Source: RHKX01 sp963745755 (GTDB lineage: Bacteria > Actinomycetota > Thermoleophilia > Solirubrobacterales > 70-9). From it: DNA of 64,000 nucleotides. The translations under genes were made by a program, and so were the position numbers. The DNA is taken from positions 620,001 through 684,000 of the forward strand of contig CAVUYP010000001.1 in assembly GCA_963745755.1 (NCBI GenBank). The letters run 5' to 3'. The notes under the pieces are model-generated. The model worked only from the letters and a program-made list of their open reading frames with translations, was not told the DNA's origin and did not search any database. Shown here piece after piece: positions 51,686 through 59,377 of this stretch; the stretch's first letter is position 1; each line of letters opens with the position of its first letter.

Positions 51686-53396
51686 CTAGCCCCCGGCCTC
51701 GTTCTCGTCGGTGAGCGTGAAGCGGACTCCCTGGGCCCTGACGCGAAAGCGGTAGGAGACCCCGCCGCGAAGCGCGACCTGCCCGCTCCCGCGCAGCCGA
51801 TAGCCGGGGAAGTGGGCCGAGAAGCTGCAGGCGAACGCGCTGCGGCTGCGCCGCCGGCACTTCACCCGCAGCGACTTGACGACCCGGCGGGCGAAGCCGT
51901 GGCGCCGCAGCGCGGTCGCGATCGTGCGGCGGGCGACCGGCGCCCGCAAGCGCGGTGAGCGAACGACCCGGAAGCCGACCGTGGCGACCGTCCCGGCGTT
52001 GCCGCTCTCGTCGGTGGCCCGGATCGAGATCGTGTGCTGCTTGCCCTTGCCGCCCTTCGACTTCGCCTTGATCCTGTACGGCGACTCGCAGGGCCTGTAC
52101 CTGGCCTTGTCGAGCTTGCACGTGAACGCCGCGCCCGCCTCGGAGCTGAACTCGACCTTGACCCTGACCTTCTTGCCCTTGGTCTTGATCTTCCGCTTCG
52201 GCTGCTTCGTGATCGCCGTGTCGGGACCGGTCGTGTCGGGGGGGCCGGTGGTGTCGACGGTGAAGCTGCGGCTCGCCGGGACGCCGGTGTTCGACAACGC
52301 GTCGCTGGCCCGGACCTCGAAGGTGTGGGGTCCGTCGGCGAGCGGGCCGGTGGTGTGGTTGTCGCCCGGCCCCGAGCAGGCCGCGAAGGGGTCGGCGTCG
52401 ATCCGGCACCGGAAGGTCGCCCCGGGCTCGGAGGAGAAGCCGAAGGTCGGCGTGTTGTCGGCGGTCGGGCCGCTCGGGCCGGAGTCGATCGTCGTTGTCG
52501 GCCCGAAGGTGTCGACGCTGAAGCTCCGGCTGACGGGGGCGCCGGCGTTCGACAGCGCGTCGACGGCCCGGACCTCGAAGGTGTGGGGTCCGTCGGTGAG
52601 CGGGCCCGCGGTGTGGGACGGGCCCGGGCCCGAGCAGGCCGTGAACGGGTTGGCGTCGACCCGGCACTGGAACGTCGCCCCGGGCTCGGAGGAGAAGGTG
52701 AAGGTCGGCGTGTTGTCGGCGATCAGGCCGGTCGGGCCGGAGTCGATCGTCGTGGATGGCCCGGTGGCGTCGACGGTGAAGCTCCCGGCTGGTCGGGGGC
52801 TCGCCGGCGTTGGAAAGCAGCGTCGATGGCCGCGGACCTCGAAGGTGTGGGGTCCGTCGGCGAGCGGGCCGGTGGTGTGGGAGTCGCCGGGCCCCGAGCA
52901 GGCTGCGAAGGGATCGGCGTCGACCCGGCACTCGAAGGTTGCCGGCTCATCGGCGGAGAACGTGAAGGTCGGCGTGTTGTCGGCGGTCGGGTCGGTCGGG
53001 CCGGAGTCGATCGTCGTGATCGGGGCCGATGGTGTCGACGGTGAAGGTCTCGCTCGCCGGGGTCGGGTCGGGTTCCGGGACGGCGTCGATCGCCCGGACC
53101 TCGAAGGTGTGGGGTCCGTCGACGAGCGGGTCGGTGGTGTGGGTGTTGTCGGGGCCCGAGCAGGATGCGAAGGGATCGGCGACGTCGACCTTGCATTCGA
53201 AGGTCGCCGTGGGATCGTCCGGGGAGGAGAACTGAAACGTCGGCGTCGGGTTGTTGGTCACGCCGATCGGATCGGAGTCGATCATCGTGTCGGGGGCCGC
53301 GAGGGCGCTCGGCGCCAGCAGCAGGCTCAGCAGCCCGGCGGCCAGCAGCGCCGCCCGGAAGCAGCTCTTTCGCGAGTCCTCGATCCGAAACCTCAT
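51686..53396 (-). pseudogene. Secreted Ig-like repeat protein, broken by four single-base insertions
   Basis: A signal peptide (MRFRIEDSRKSCFRAALLAA to about residue 33) starts at ATG 53396. Four repeats of about 79 residues follow, each with FTVDTxGP, TADNTPTF, CRxDADPFAACSGPG and HTTGPLADGPHTFEVRA; one Cys pair per repeat suggests Ig-like folds. A C-terminal domain with KQPKRKIKTKGKKVRVKVEF and a final basic beta segment ends at 51686. Extra bases near 53022, 52830, 52813 and 52791 shift the frame; the last three lie within 40 bp and restore it. Probably a surface or adhesin-like protein. Confidence 0.7.
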
Positions 53397-53432
53397 CCGT
53401 TATTCAACCCACTCATCCGTTATTCAACCCAA
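53393..53432 (-). repeat. 20-bp tandem duplication spanning the start codon of the Ig-like gene
   Basis: On the minus strand GGGTTGAATAACGGATGAG occurs twice in a row. The first ATG (53416) opens MSGLNNG plus TGA, and that TGA overlaps the second, authentic ATG (53396) as ATGA. Confidence 0.75.
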
Positions 53433-53438
53433 GCAGCG

Positions 53439-53444
53439 AGCCTA
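53439..53444 (-). promoter_or_regulatory. Possible -10 box for Ig-like protein gene
   Basis: TAGGCT on the minus strand, 22 nt upstream of the first duplicated ATG. Confidence 0.35.
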
Positions 53445-53622
53445 CTGCCAGCGAGCTGCCCGATCCAGATAGAACCATCGAGCTCGAGCCGGGCAGGGCG
53501 GAAGCCCGGCAGCGCAGCGGAGCGGCTAGCGGTCGTACCGGGCGACGGCGAAGTCGGGACCAAGACCAAAGCCACCGCGACCGCGAATTTCGGACCGATG
53601 CCTGCCTGTCCCATCAATGCCT

Positions 53623-53862
53623 TCACGTGGCGACTGAAACAGGTGGATCTCGCGATAGTTGCGAAGCTGCCTGCCTCAGCCGCCGGACGGCGTCTGCTGC
53701 TGCCTCCGCCGTGGCATCGATCATCTGGTCATCGCGAGGGACGACGACACTGGGGCGGATGAGCATATGGTCGTCTACGTCTGCCAGACCACTCAACTTG
53801 GGGAAGCCGCGCACGAAGGCACAGCCGAAGATCCAGACCCCGAAGGTGACACAGGGGTTCAA
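53623..53862 (-). CDS. Possible 79-residue protein
   Basis: TTG 53862 opens a frame with a helical C-terminal part (DATAEAAADAVRRLRQAASQ). It is divergent from the lipoprotein gene and shares its promoter region. Composition is only moderately coding, and nothing is recognised. The rest of 53397-53862 holds the duplication and no other convincing gene. Confidence 0.3.
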   Translation of the reverse strand: MNPCVTFGVWIFGCAFVRGFPKLSGLADVDDHMLIRPSVVVPRDDQMIDATAEAAADAVRRLRQAASQLSRDPPVSVAT

Positions 53863-53868
53863 TAGGAT
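53863..53868 (+). promoter_or_regulatory. -10 box of leaderless lipoprotein gene
   Basis: TAGGAT is followed by 6 nt and the ATG at 53875. Confidence 0.6.
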
Positions 53869-53874
53869 CGCTGG

Positions 53875-54354
53875 ATGACGACCCGTCGATTCATCGCAGG
53901 TCTGACCCTGGCGATCGCGCTGGCGATAGCGGCGGGGTGCGGAGGCAGCAGCAACACGACGATCATCAACCAGACCGTCACGGCGCCCGCTACCGATGAA
54001 GTCGTACCCGGTGGGTCGACTACCCCGACCGGCGCAACCAACGCACCGGTGATGATGGACTTCGGCAGCCAGGAATTCACCGAGCCCGCTGAGTTCTCGT
54101 TCTCCGTGAACGGCGACCTGACGGCAGGTGATCTTCAGTGGTCAGGATGGGGCGAGCCGACAGCGCAAGCGGATGGTCAGCTGGCCTTTCGCGACTATCC
54201 CAGCACGAAGCGGGTCGAAATCCCCGGCACGGTGACCGTCAGCCGCCTAAAGGAGTGCAAGGGCAAGAACTACTACACCCGCGTTTCCTTCGACTACGGC
54301 TCAGGGGCGCCGTTCGATCCAAACGTCCCGGACCTTCCCACGCCCTGCGACTGA
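53875..54354 (+). CDS. Putative lipoprotein
   Basis: About 159 residues. A signal peptide with lipobox ends in LAIAAGCGGS (Cys to be lipidated), then a Thr/Pro linker, then a beta-rich domain with two Cys (LKECKGKNYY and TPCD). It would be anchored to the outer face of the membrane. No family is recognised. The start follows TAGGAT by 6 nt, so leaderless translation is likely. Confidence 0.75.
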   Translation: MTTRRFIAGLTLAIALAIAAGCGGSSNTTIINQTVTAPATDEVVPGGSTTPTGATNAPVMMDFGSQEFTEPAEFSFSVNGDLTAGDLQWSGWGEPTAQADGQLAFRDYPSTKRVEIPGTVTVSRLKECKGKNYYTRVSFDYGSGAPFDPNVPDLPTPCD

Positions 54355-54487
54355 TTGATGCGGCGGACGAGCTCGACAACTTTTGCGGAAATAGCAGCCT
54401 TCCCCCTGCGCGATCCTTGCGATGTTTGTCATCGAGGTGTTTTCTGGATACAGGAGCGAGGAGAGCCTTTCGAGAGAAAGGAGCCAC

Positions 54488-54682
54488 ATGCATCAGGATT
54501 CCTATCGAGCGGCGATTCTCCAGATGCTGCGCCAGGGAAAGTCGCTCGCCCATATCGAAGACGAAATCGAGCTCATGCCGATCAGCGAGGATGCCAAGGC
54601 TTGGCTCTGGCTGATCGCCTACTCGGGCCGGCCGCGGAAGGGGCGGGACCCGCTCCACGAGTCAGTCGTACCACTCGGCTGA
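54488..54682 (+). CDS. Small conserved-type helical protein
   Basis: About 64 residues: SYRAAILQMLRQGKSLAHIE, then DEIELMPISEDAKAWLWLIA. The pattern suggests a three-helix protein and resembles small actinobacterial proteins of unknown role. ATG 54488 has AAAGGAG about 5 nt upstream, a good ribosome site. Confidence 0.7.
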   Translation: MHQDSYRAAILQMLRQGKSLAHIEDEIELMPISEDAKAWLWLIAYSGRPRKGRDPLHESVVPLG

Positions 54683-54786
54683 CCTCAGCTGTCGCCTCGT
54701 CCTGCTTCGGGAGACGCCGGTCTCTGCGCCACCAAGATCACCGCGCCGGCCCCTGCTACGCGTCCTTGACGATTAGCCTTCGCTGC

Positions 54787-54807
54787 ATGAAGCGACTGCG
54801 GCGCTGA
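54787..54807 (+). other. Possible leaderless 6-codon mini-ORF coupled to SGNH hydrolase
   Basis: TAGCCT (54774-54779) is followed by 7 nt and ATG 54787, which opens MKRLRR and TGA. The TGA shares its A with the ATG of the next gene (TGATG). Confidence 0.3.
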
Positions 54808-55460
54808 TGGCGCGAGGCGGTGCCACTTGGGAAGCGAGGCAAGGCGTCGGGAAATCTTGGCTGGTCTTGGTGGGCTGGGTCGTACCGATGGTCATCCTCA
54901 GCATGGCCCTGGCCGCACCTGCGAGCGCCTTCGATCCGCCTCCAACCAGGCATATGACAGGGGGGCGAGTTCTCGTCGTTGGGGATTCCCACACATGTGT
55001 AGCCGGTGCAGGTCGTCAGTACCCACACTGGGATACAAACTGCCGCGGGGGTCGAGACTCCACCGAGGGCGTCAAAGTGCTTCAGCGGTCGATACGGAGG
55101 CGCCACCGCGCGGTCGTATTCGATCTGGCTACCAACGATTGGTACAACCCTGCTGCAGTGTCCGGAAACCTGCGAGCAGTCAGGAAGATCGTGGGCAATC
55201 GGAAAGTGGTTCTCGTCACTTCATACATGCTGAATGACGTTCTTCAGGAGGGCGTAGTTGCCGTCGACCACTCAATTCACCGCTTCGCCCGACGTCACTC
55301 TCGGCAGGTACGGGTGGTCGAGTGGGGCGCATACGCCGCATCTCACCAGTGGATCTTCAACGCGTCCGGAGTTCACTTCACGACTCGGGGCTACCTGAAA
55401 CGAACCAAGGTGATCGTCAGGAAGACCAAGCACATCATGCGCAACCTCAGAGACCGCTGA
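54807..55460 (+). CDS. Secreted SGNH/GDSL-type hydrolase
   Basis: About 217 residues. A long n-region and signal segment (WLVLVGWVVPMVILSMALAA, cleavage near ASA-FD) are followed by block I VLVVGDSHT (nucleophile Ser), VVFDLATND (block III Asn) and SGVHFTTRGY (catalytic His). Block II Gly is probably in the DSTEG region. It is an exported esterase or acetyl-hydrolase, perhaps acting on envelope glycans. A 6-codon mini-ORF ends on its ATG. Codon use is less GC-biased than in the neighbouring genes. Confidence 0.8.
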   Translation: MARGGATWEARQGVGKSWLVLVGWVVPMVILSMALAAPASAFDPPPTRHMTGGRVLVVGDSHTCVAGAGRQYPHWDTNCRGGRDSTEGVKVLQRSIRRRHRAVVFDLATNDWYNPAAVSGNLRAVRKIVGNRKVVLVTSYMLNDVLQEGVVAVDHSIHRFARRHSRQVRVVEWGAYAASHQWIFNASGVHFTTRGYLKRTKVIVRKTKHIMRNLRDR

Positions 55461-55663
55461 CGGCATAGGCAGCGCTGTCCATCGGGGCTGAATCCGCATG
55501 ACGGCGAGATTCCTTGGCGAACTCAGCATTGCGGCGGCGGAAGCACTCGTCACACCGCTTCTGGTCCCTGCAGCTCTCAGGCGGTAGCTGGACCCCGGTC
55601 CTGCCTGGAGGCGGAGGGGCCTCAAGCCGCATGGACAAGCGCGACACCGCTTGGTCAAGCCAA

Positions 55664-55734
55664 AGGCGCCTACCGGAGTCGAACCGGTGTAAACGGCTTT
55701 GCAGGCCGCTGCGTAGCCACTCCGCCAAGGCGCC
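55664..55734 (-). tRNA. tRNA-Cys (GCA)
   Basis: 71 nt. Acceptor stem GGCGCCT/AGGCGCC with discriminator U, the identity base of tRNA-Cys; anticodon stem GCGGC/GCCGT with loop CTGCAAA giving anticodon GCA; T-loop GGTTCGACTCC. CCA is not encoded. Confidence 0.95.
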
Positions 55735-55780
55735 GAGCGACGGCAAGGGTACCCCCTTGTGCCGGACTCGACGCCGCAGG

Positions 55781-55786
55781 TAGATT
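55781..55786 (+). promoter_or_regulatory. -10 box of leaderless gene
   Basis: TAGATT is followed by 7 nt and the ATG at 55794. Confidence 0.55.
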
Positions 55787-55793
55787 GGCGCCG

Positions 55794-56762
55794 ATGGATT
55801 CCTCCCGGGCCCGGCGCATCACCCTGCTCGCGGTGCTGGTCGTCGCGGCCGTCGCGGCGGCGTTCGCGGCCGGTGCCGAGGCGAAGATCAAGCGCTGCAA
55901 CGGGCAGCGGGTGCTCTGCAACCAGCCCTTCAACGAGGTCGTGCTGGCCGGCGCCCACAACGCGATGTCGACGCAGTCGCTGGGCTGGATCCTGCCGAAC
56001 CAGTCGATCGCGATCCCCGACCAGCTCCAGTTCGGGATCCGGGCGCTGCTCATCGACACCTACTACGGCCGCGCCGGCAGCGACGGGATCGTCGCCAACG
56101 TCGAGCGCGGCGCGGAGGGCGCCCGGACCTACCTCTGCCACGTCTACTGCCAGCTCGGATCGTCGCGGCTCGCGCCGATGCTGCGGCAGATCCGCCGGTT
56201 CCTGCGCAATCACCCCCACAACGTGCTGCTGATCGACAACGAGGACTACATCGCCCCCGCCGCCTTCGCGCGGGCGATGCGGCGCAGCAAGCTGCTCGAC
56301 TTCGTCTATCAGGGCCCGACCGACGAGTGGCCGACGTTGCGACAGATGATCAGGACCCGTCAACAGGTCGTGATGCTCGCCGACAACGACGCCGGCAGCT
56401 ACGACTGGTACCACCGGACCTACCAGGGGATCCTCCAGGAGACGCCGTACACGTTCGCCCACCCCGAGGATCTCACCGACCCCGCCAACTGGAAGGCCAG
56501 CTGCGGCCCCAACCGCGGCGACGTGACCGGCTCGATGTTCCTGATGAACCACTGGTCGCCGCCGACCCCACCGGCCGAGCCCGACCTCGAGAAGTCGGCG
56601 AAGGTGAACGCCCGCAGCGTCATCGCCGGCCGCGCCGAGAAATGCGCCCAGGTGCGCGGGCGGCTGCCCTCGATCATCGCCGCCGACCAGGTCACGGCGG
56701 GCGATCTGATCGGCGCCGTACGCGACCTCAACGGCATCGCCGCGCAGACGCCGGGGCCGTGA
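55794..56762 (+). CDS. Secreted PI-PLC-like phosphodiesterase
   Basis: About 322 residues. A signal peptide (MDSSRARRITLLAVLVVAAV, cleavage near AEA-KI) is followed by a TIM-barrel start NEVVLAGAHNAMST (first catalytic His), IRALLIDTYYG, CHVYCQLGSSRL (second catalytic His zone) and LLIDNEDYI. This matches phosphatidylinositol-specific phospholipase C-like proteins, which cleave glycerophosphodiester bonds; the true substrate is unknown. The stop overlaps the GTG of the next gene, so the two are coupled. TAGATT lies 7 nt upstream of the ATG. Confidence 0.83.
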   Translation: MDSSRARRITLLAVLVVAAVAAAFAAGAEAKIKRCNGQRVLCNQPFNEVVLAGAHNAMSTQSLGWILPNQSIAIPDQLQFGIRALLIDTYYGRAGSDGIVANVERGAEGARTYLCHVYCQLGSSRLAPMLRQIRRFLRNHPHNVLLIDNEDYIAPAAFARAMRRSKLLDFVYQGPTDEWPTLRQMIRTRQQVVMLADNDAGSYDWYHRTYQGILQETPYTFAHPEDLTDPANWKASCGPNRGDVTGSMFLMNHWSPPTPPAEPDLEKSAKVNARSVIAGRAEKCAQVRGRLPSIIAADQVTAGDLIGAVRDLNGIAAQTPGP

Positions 56763-57589
56763 TCGCGATCCGGGCGGGCCGCACCTCGGCGCTCGCCTAC
56801 CGCGAGGCGCTGCCGGCCGGCGAGCCCCACCCCTCCCCCGTCCTCTGCCTGCACGGATTCCCGGAGACGTCGGTGATGTGGCGACGACTGCTCGCCGCCG
56901 CCGGCGACGCCGGCTTCCGGACGCTCGCGCCGGATCTGCCCGGCTCCGGGGACTCGCCGGCCGGCGATCCGAACAGCTGGGAGCAGCTCGTCGCCGCGGT
57001 CGAGGCCTTCGCCGCCGAGCTCGACCTGCCGCCGGTCGTGCTCGTCGTCCACGACTGGGGCGGGTTGATCGGCCTGCGCTGGGCCTGCGAGCACCCGGAG
57101 CGGATCGCGGCGCTGGTGATCGCCGACTCCGGCTTCTTCCCGGACGGCAAGTGGCACGGAATGGCGGCCGGGCTGCGAGCGGCCGGCACCGGCGAGGAGC
57201 TGCTCGAGGGCCTCGACCACGACTCGTTCGCGGCGATGATGACGGCGATCTCGCCGCCGATGGAGCCGGCGGCGATCGACGAGTACTGGCGCTCGCTCGC
57301 GACCGCCGAGGGGCGCCGGGCGACGCTCGAGATGTACCGCTCCGGCGACTTCGAGAAGCTCGCCCCGCACGAGGGCGCCCTCGGCCGGCTCGGCGTGCCG
57401 ACGCTGATCCTCTGGGGCGAGAACGACGAGTTCGCGCCCGTCGCCGGCGCCCATCGCTTCCACGATGAGATCCCCGGCTCCGAGCTGCGGGTGTTCGCCG
57501 GCGCCGGCCATTTCCTCTTCGCCGACGCCCCGACCGAGAGCGTCGCCGCGGTCGTCGACTTCCTCGAAAGGATCGCCCCCGAAACCTGA
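56759..57589 (+). CDS. Alpha/beta hydrolase (haloalkane dehalogenase/epoxide hydrolase type)
   Basis: About 276 residues. LCLHGFPETSVMW (oxyanion loop with HGxP), LAPDLPGSGDSP, VVHDWGGLIGLRWA with Asp in the nucleophile position, LILWGENDEF (acid) and GAGHFLFADAP (His). Asp nucleophile and HGFPE point to epoxide hydrolases or haloalkane dehalogenases rather than esterases. It is cytosolic. GTG 56759 overlaps the previous stop (GTGA). Confidence 0.86.
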   Translation: MIAIRAGRTSALAYREALPAGEPHPSPVLCLHGFPETSVMWRRLLAAAGDAGFRTLAPDLPGSGDSPAGDPNSWEQLVAAVEAFAAELDLPPVVLVVHDWGGLIGLRWACEHPERIAALVIADSGFFPDGKWHGMAAGLRAAGTGEELLEGLDHDSFAAMMTAISPPMEPAAIDEYWRSLATAEGRRATLEMYRSGDFEKLAPHEGALGRLGVPTLILWGENDEFAPVAGAHRFHDEIPGSELRVFAGAGHFLFADAPTESVAAVVDFLERIAPET

Positions 57590-57617
57590 GGCGGGATCGA
57601 TGTTTGACCTTCTCGAT

Positions 57618-57637
57618 CGGGGGGTATCGGCCCCCCG
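57618..57637 (+). terminator. GC-rich hairpin after hydrolase gene
   Basis: CGGGGGG, loop TATCGG, CCCCCCG forms a 7-bp stem 29 bp after the hydrolase stop. No T-run follows. Confidence 0.6.
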
Positions 57638-57768
57638 TCAGGCGGTGTGCATCCGGTTCCCGGCCCTCTCCCTCGGGTCCGATCAGATCCGCCTGTAGCG
57701 GACGAGTCGCCAATCTCAGTTGCTGCTGCGGGCGACTCGTCTGCTCCTGTCAGGTGCCCGCGGAACGC

Positions 57769-57995
57769 TAGTCGAAGATCGCTTCCCAACGCTCGGTTCC
57801 TCGGCAGTGGGTGCTGTCGGGCGGCTCGGGACCGCGCATGGTCAGCGTCCCGCTCGCCTTGGCCCCCCACTGAGAAAAGGAGCCGTCGAGCGTCGTCGTG
57901 AAGCCCTCGCGCCGGTTGGTCACCCGGATGTGGAACCTGCCATGGCTGACCTCGACGTCCCGATCTCGGAGGAGAAAGGAATCACCTGCGACTGA
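57769..57995 (-). pseudogene. C-terminal fragment of a small secreted-type protein
   Basis: A coding-like frame reads SFLLRDRDVEVSHGRFHIRV, then TNRREGFTTTLDGSFSQWG and ends CRGTERWEAIFD with TAG at 57769. It has the look of the last domain of a beta-rich secreted protein, but no start codon or signal peptide precedes it and a TGA closes the frame just upstream. It is probably a remnant of a duplicated gene, although a sequence error upstream is also possible. Confidence 0.5.
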
Positions 57996-58026
57996 CCCGC
58001 GGTTCTTAGGCCGCGGCCGCGGTCAC

Positions 58027-58049
58027 AGCCCCCAGCGACCGGCGCGCGC
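58027..58049 (+). repeat. Promoter-zone repeat, copy 1 (core CAGCGACCGGCGCGCGC)
   Basis: One of three near-identical elements within 1 kb (others at 58543 and 59011). It precedes the SnoaL-like gene by about 70 nt, without the TAnnnT box seen after the other two. Confidence 0.55.
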
Positions 58050-58122
58050 CGACTTGCTCGCTTCTTGCCCGAAACGAAAGTCTTGTGAGAGGATGGCACT
58101 CCCATCGACGATCGGAGAGCAG

Positions 58123-58533
58123 ATGCCCAGCGCCAGGGACGTGATCCTCAAGCACATCGACGCGGTCAACGGCCGGGACAGCGACGCGGATCCGTGGGCC
58201 GCCGATGCGGAGATGACAGCGCCGGGCGCCCAGGTGAGCGGCCGCGACGATGTCATCGGTTTCCTCGCCGTGTTCCAGGAAGCGTTCCCGGACCTCCGCC
58301 TCGAGACCGAGCAACTCCTCACCGACGGTCCGGCCGCAGCGGCCGAAGGGATGCTCACGGGTACCCATGATGGTGTGCTCCACACCCCCGACGGCGATGT
58401 AGCACCGACAGGACGAGCCGTTGAGCTCCGGTGGGCGGCGGTTTACCTCACCGACGGCGACACGCTGAAGTCCGAGCACCTGTTCTTCGACCAGATGGAC
58501 TTCCTCGGCCAACTCGGTCTCCTCCCCGGCTAG
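58123..58533 (+). CDS. SnoaL-like (ester cyclase type) protein
   Basis: About 136 residues: VILKHIDAVNGRDSDADPWA, FQEAFPDLRLETEQLLTDG, ELRWAAVYLTDGDTLKSEHL, then FFDQMDFLGQLGLL. The NTF2-like fold and the C-terminal YLTDGDTLKSEHLFFDQMDF signature are those of the ester-cyclase/SnoaL family. Substrate unknown. ATG 58123 has GGAGAG 5 nt upstream. It is the second NTF2-like protein in the window after 46231. Confidence 0.82.
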   Translation: MPSARDVILKHIDAVNGRDSDADPWAADAEMTAPGAQVSGRDDVIGFLAVFQEAFPDLRLETEQLLTDGPAAAAEGMLTGTHDGVLHTPDGDVAPTGRAVELRWAAVYLTDGDTLKSEHLFFDQMDFLGQLGLLPG

Positions 58534-58542
58534 CGCCGGAGA

Positions 58543-58565
58543 GCCCCCCAGCGACCGGCGCGCGC
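58543..58565 (+). repeat. Promoter-zone repeat, copy 2
   Basis: Same core as copy 1. The final GCGCGCGC is followed by exactly 12 nt and the TAGGCT box at 58578-58583 that serves the gene at 58611. Confidence 0.6.
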
Positions 58566-58577
58566 AAGGGTTCGCGA

Positions 58578-58583
58578 TAGGCT
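58578..58583 (+). promoter_or_regulatory. -10 box for small secreted protein gene
   Basis: TAGGCT, 27 nt before ATG 58611, leaving room for a short leader with GGAGGAGG. Confidence 0.55.
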
Positions 58584-58610
58584 CGCGCCAATCGATCGGA
58601 GGAGGCTTGT

Positions 58611-58934
58611 ATGCGTTCATCCCTGCTCATCGCCGCCGTAGCAGTCTTTGCCCTCGCCCTGCCCGCTATGTCAACCGGCACTGTCTCGGCCCGCGCCTTC
58701 AAGCAGTGCGGCGACTACCCCTCTCGCTTCACCTACAACTTGCGCGTCGAGGGGGTTGGATGCAAACAGGGCAAGAGAGTCTCGAGGCGCTACTACCGTG
58801 CCACGGTGAAGCAGCAAGACGATGACGTCAGCTTCCGATCCTGGCGGTGTCGATCAAAGAGCTACGGCGACGGCGGGAACGTGAAATGCAAGCGTGGCTC
58901 CCGCGACGAAGTCCGATTCGCGATGGGTGGATAG
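58611..58934 (+). CDS. Small secreted protein
   Basis: About 107 residues. A signal peptide (MRSSLLIAAVAVFALALPAM, cleavage near VSA-RA) is followed by a basic domain with four Cys (KQCGDYP, GVGCKQG, SWRCRS, VKCKRG), probably two disulfides. No family is recognised; it resembles the small secreted proteins at 44176 and the fragment at 57769. ATG 58611 has GGAGGAGG about 5 nt upstream. Confidence 0.7.
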   Translation: MRSSLLIAAVAVFALALPAMSTGTVSARAFKQCGDYPSRFTYNLRVEGVGCKQGKRVSRRYYRATVKQQDDDVSFRSWRCRSKSYGDGGNVKCKRGSRDEVRFAMGG

Positions 58935-59010
58935 CGGCTAACTAGTCCCGCCGACCGCCGACTCAACCTCGTCAGCGGAGTTGCTCACCGGGGCCGCCGC
59001 CTGCGCCTCG

Positions 59011-59032
59011 CCCCCCAGCGACTCGCGCGCGC
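59011..59032 (+). repeat. Promoter-zone repeat, copy 3
   Basis: Core CAGCGACTCGCGCGCGC. Its GCGCGCGC is again followed by exactly 12 nt and a TAnnnT box (TAGGGT, 59045-59050). Confidence 0.6.
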
Positions 59033-59044
59033 AGCAGTTTGATC

Positions 59045-59050
59045 TAGGGT
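59045..59050 (+). promoter_or_regulatory. -10 box of leaderless membrane protein gene
   Basis: TAGGGT is followed by 8 nt and the ATG at 59059. Confidence 0.55.
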
Positions 59051-59058
59051 CCTTGGGC

Positions 59059-59274
59059 ATGCCGAACATCGGACCTCTAGAGATGCTGATCTTCGTGATC
59101 CCGCTGCTCTGGATTCTTCCTTGCTACCTCGTCGCGAAGTACGCAGAGGGCAAGGGACAGAGCTTCGCCGCGTTCATGATCATCGGTCTGGTCGTCGGCT
59201 GGGTGATCACCGGGATCGTCGCCCTGGTCCTTCGCGACCGGACGCCGCCACCGGCTCCCGACCGACCGAGCTAG
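59059..59274 (+). CDS. Small two-span membrane protein
   Basis: About 71 residues. Two membrane spans (LEMLIFVIPLLWILPCYLVA and FAAFMIIGLVVGWVITGIVA) joined by KYAEGKGQS, and a Pro-rich tail. This is a common small actinobacterial membrane protein type of unknown role. The start follows TAGGGT by 8 nt, so leaderless translation is likely. Confidence 0.7.
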   Translation: MPNIGPLEMLIFVIPLLWILPCYLVAKYAEGKGQSFAAFMIIGLVVGWVITGIVALVLRDRTPPPAPDRPS

Positions 59275-59377
59275 TCCCCCTCGCGCCCCCGATCGGAGGG
59301 CGGCTCGTGAACCGTCTGGGCCACTACCGGGCCACGGCCCGAACGGGGCCAAGCCGACGAATGGCCTGGCGATCGGA

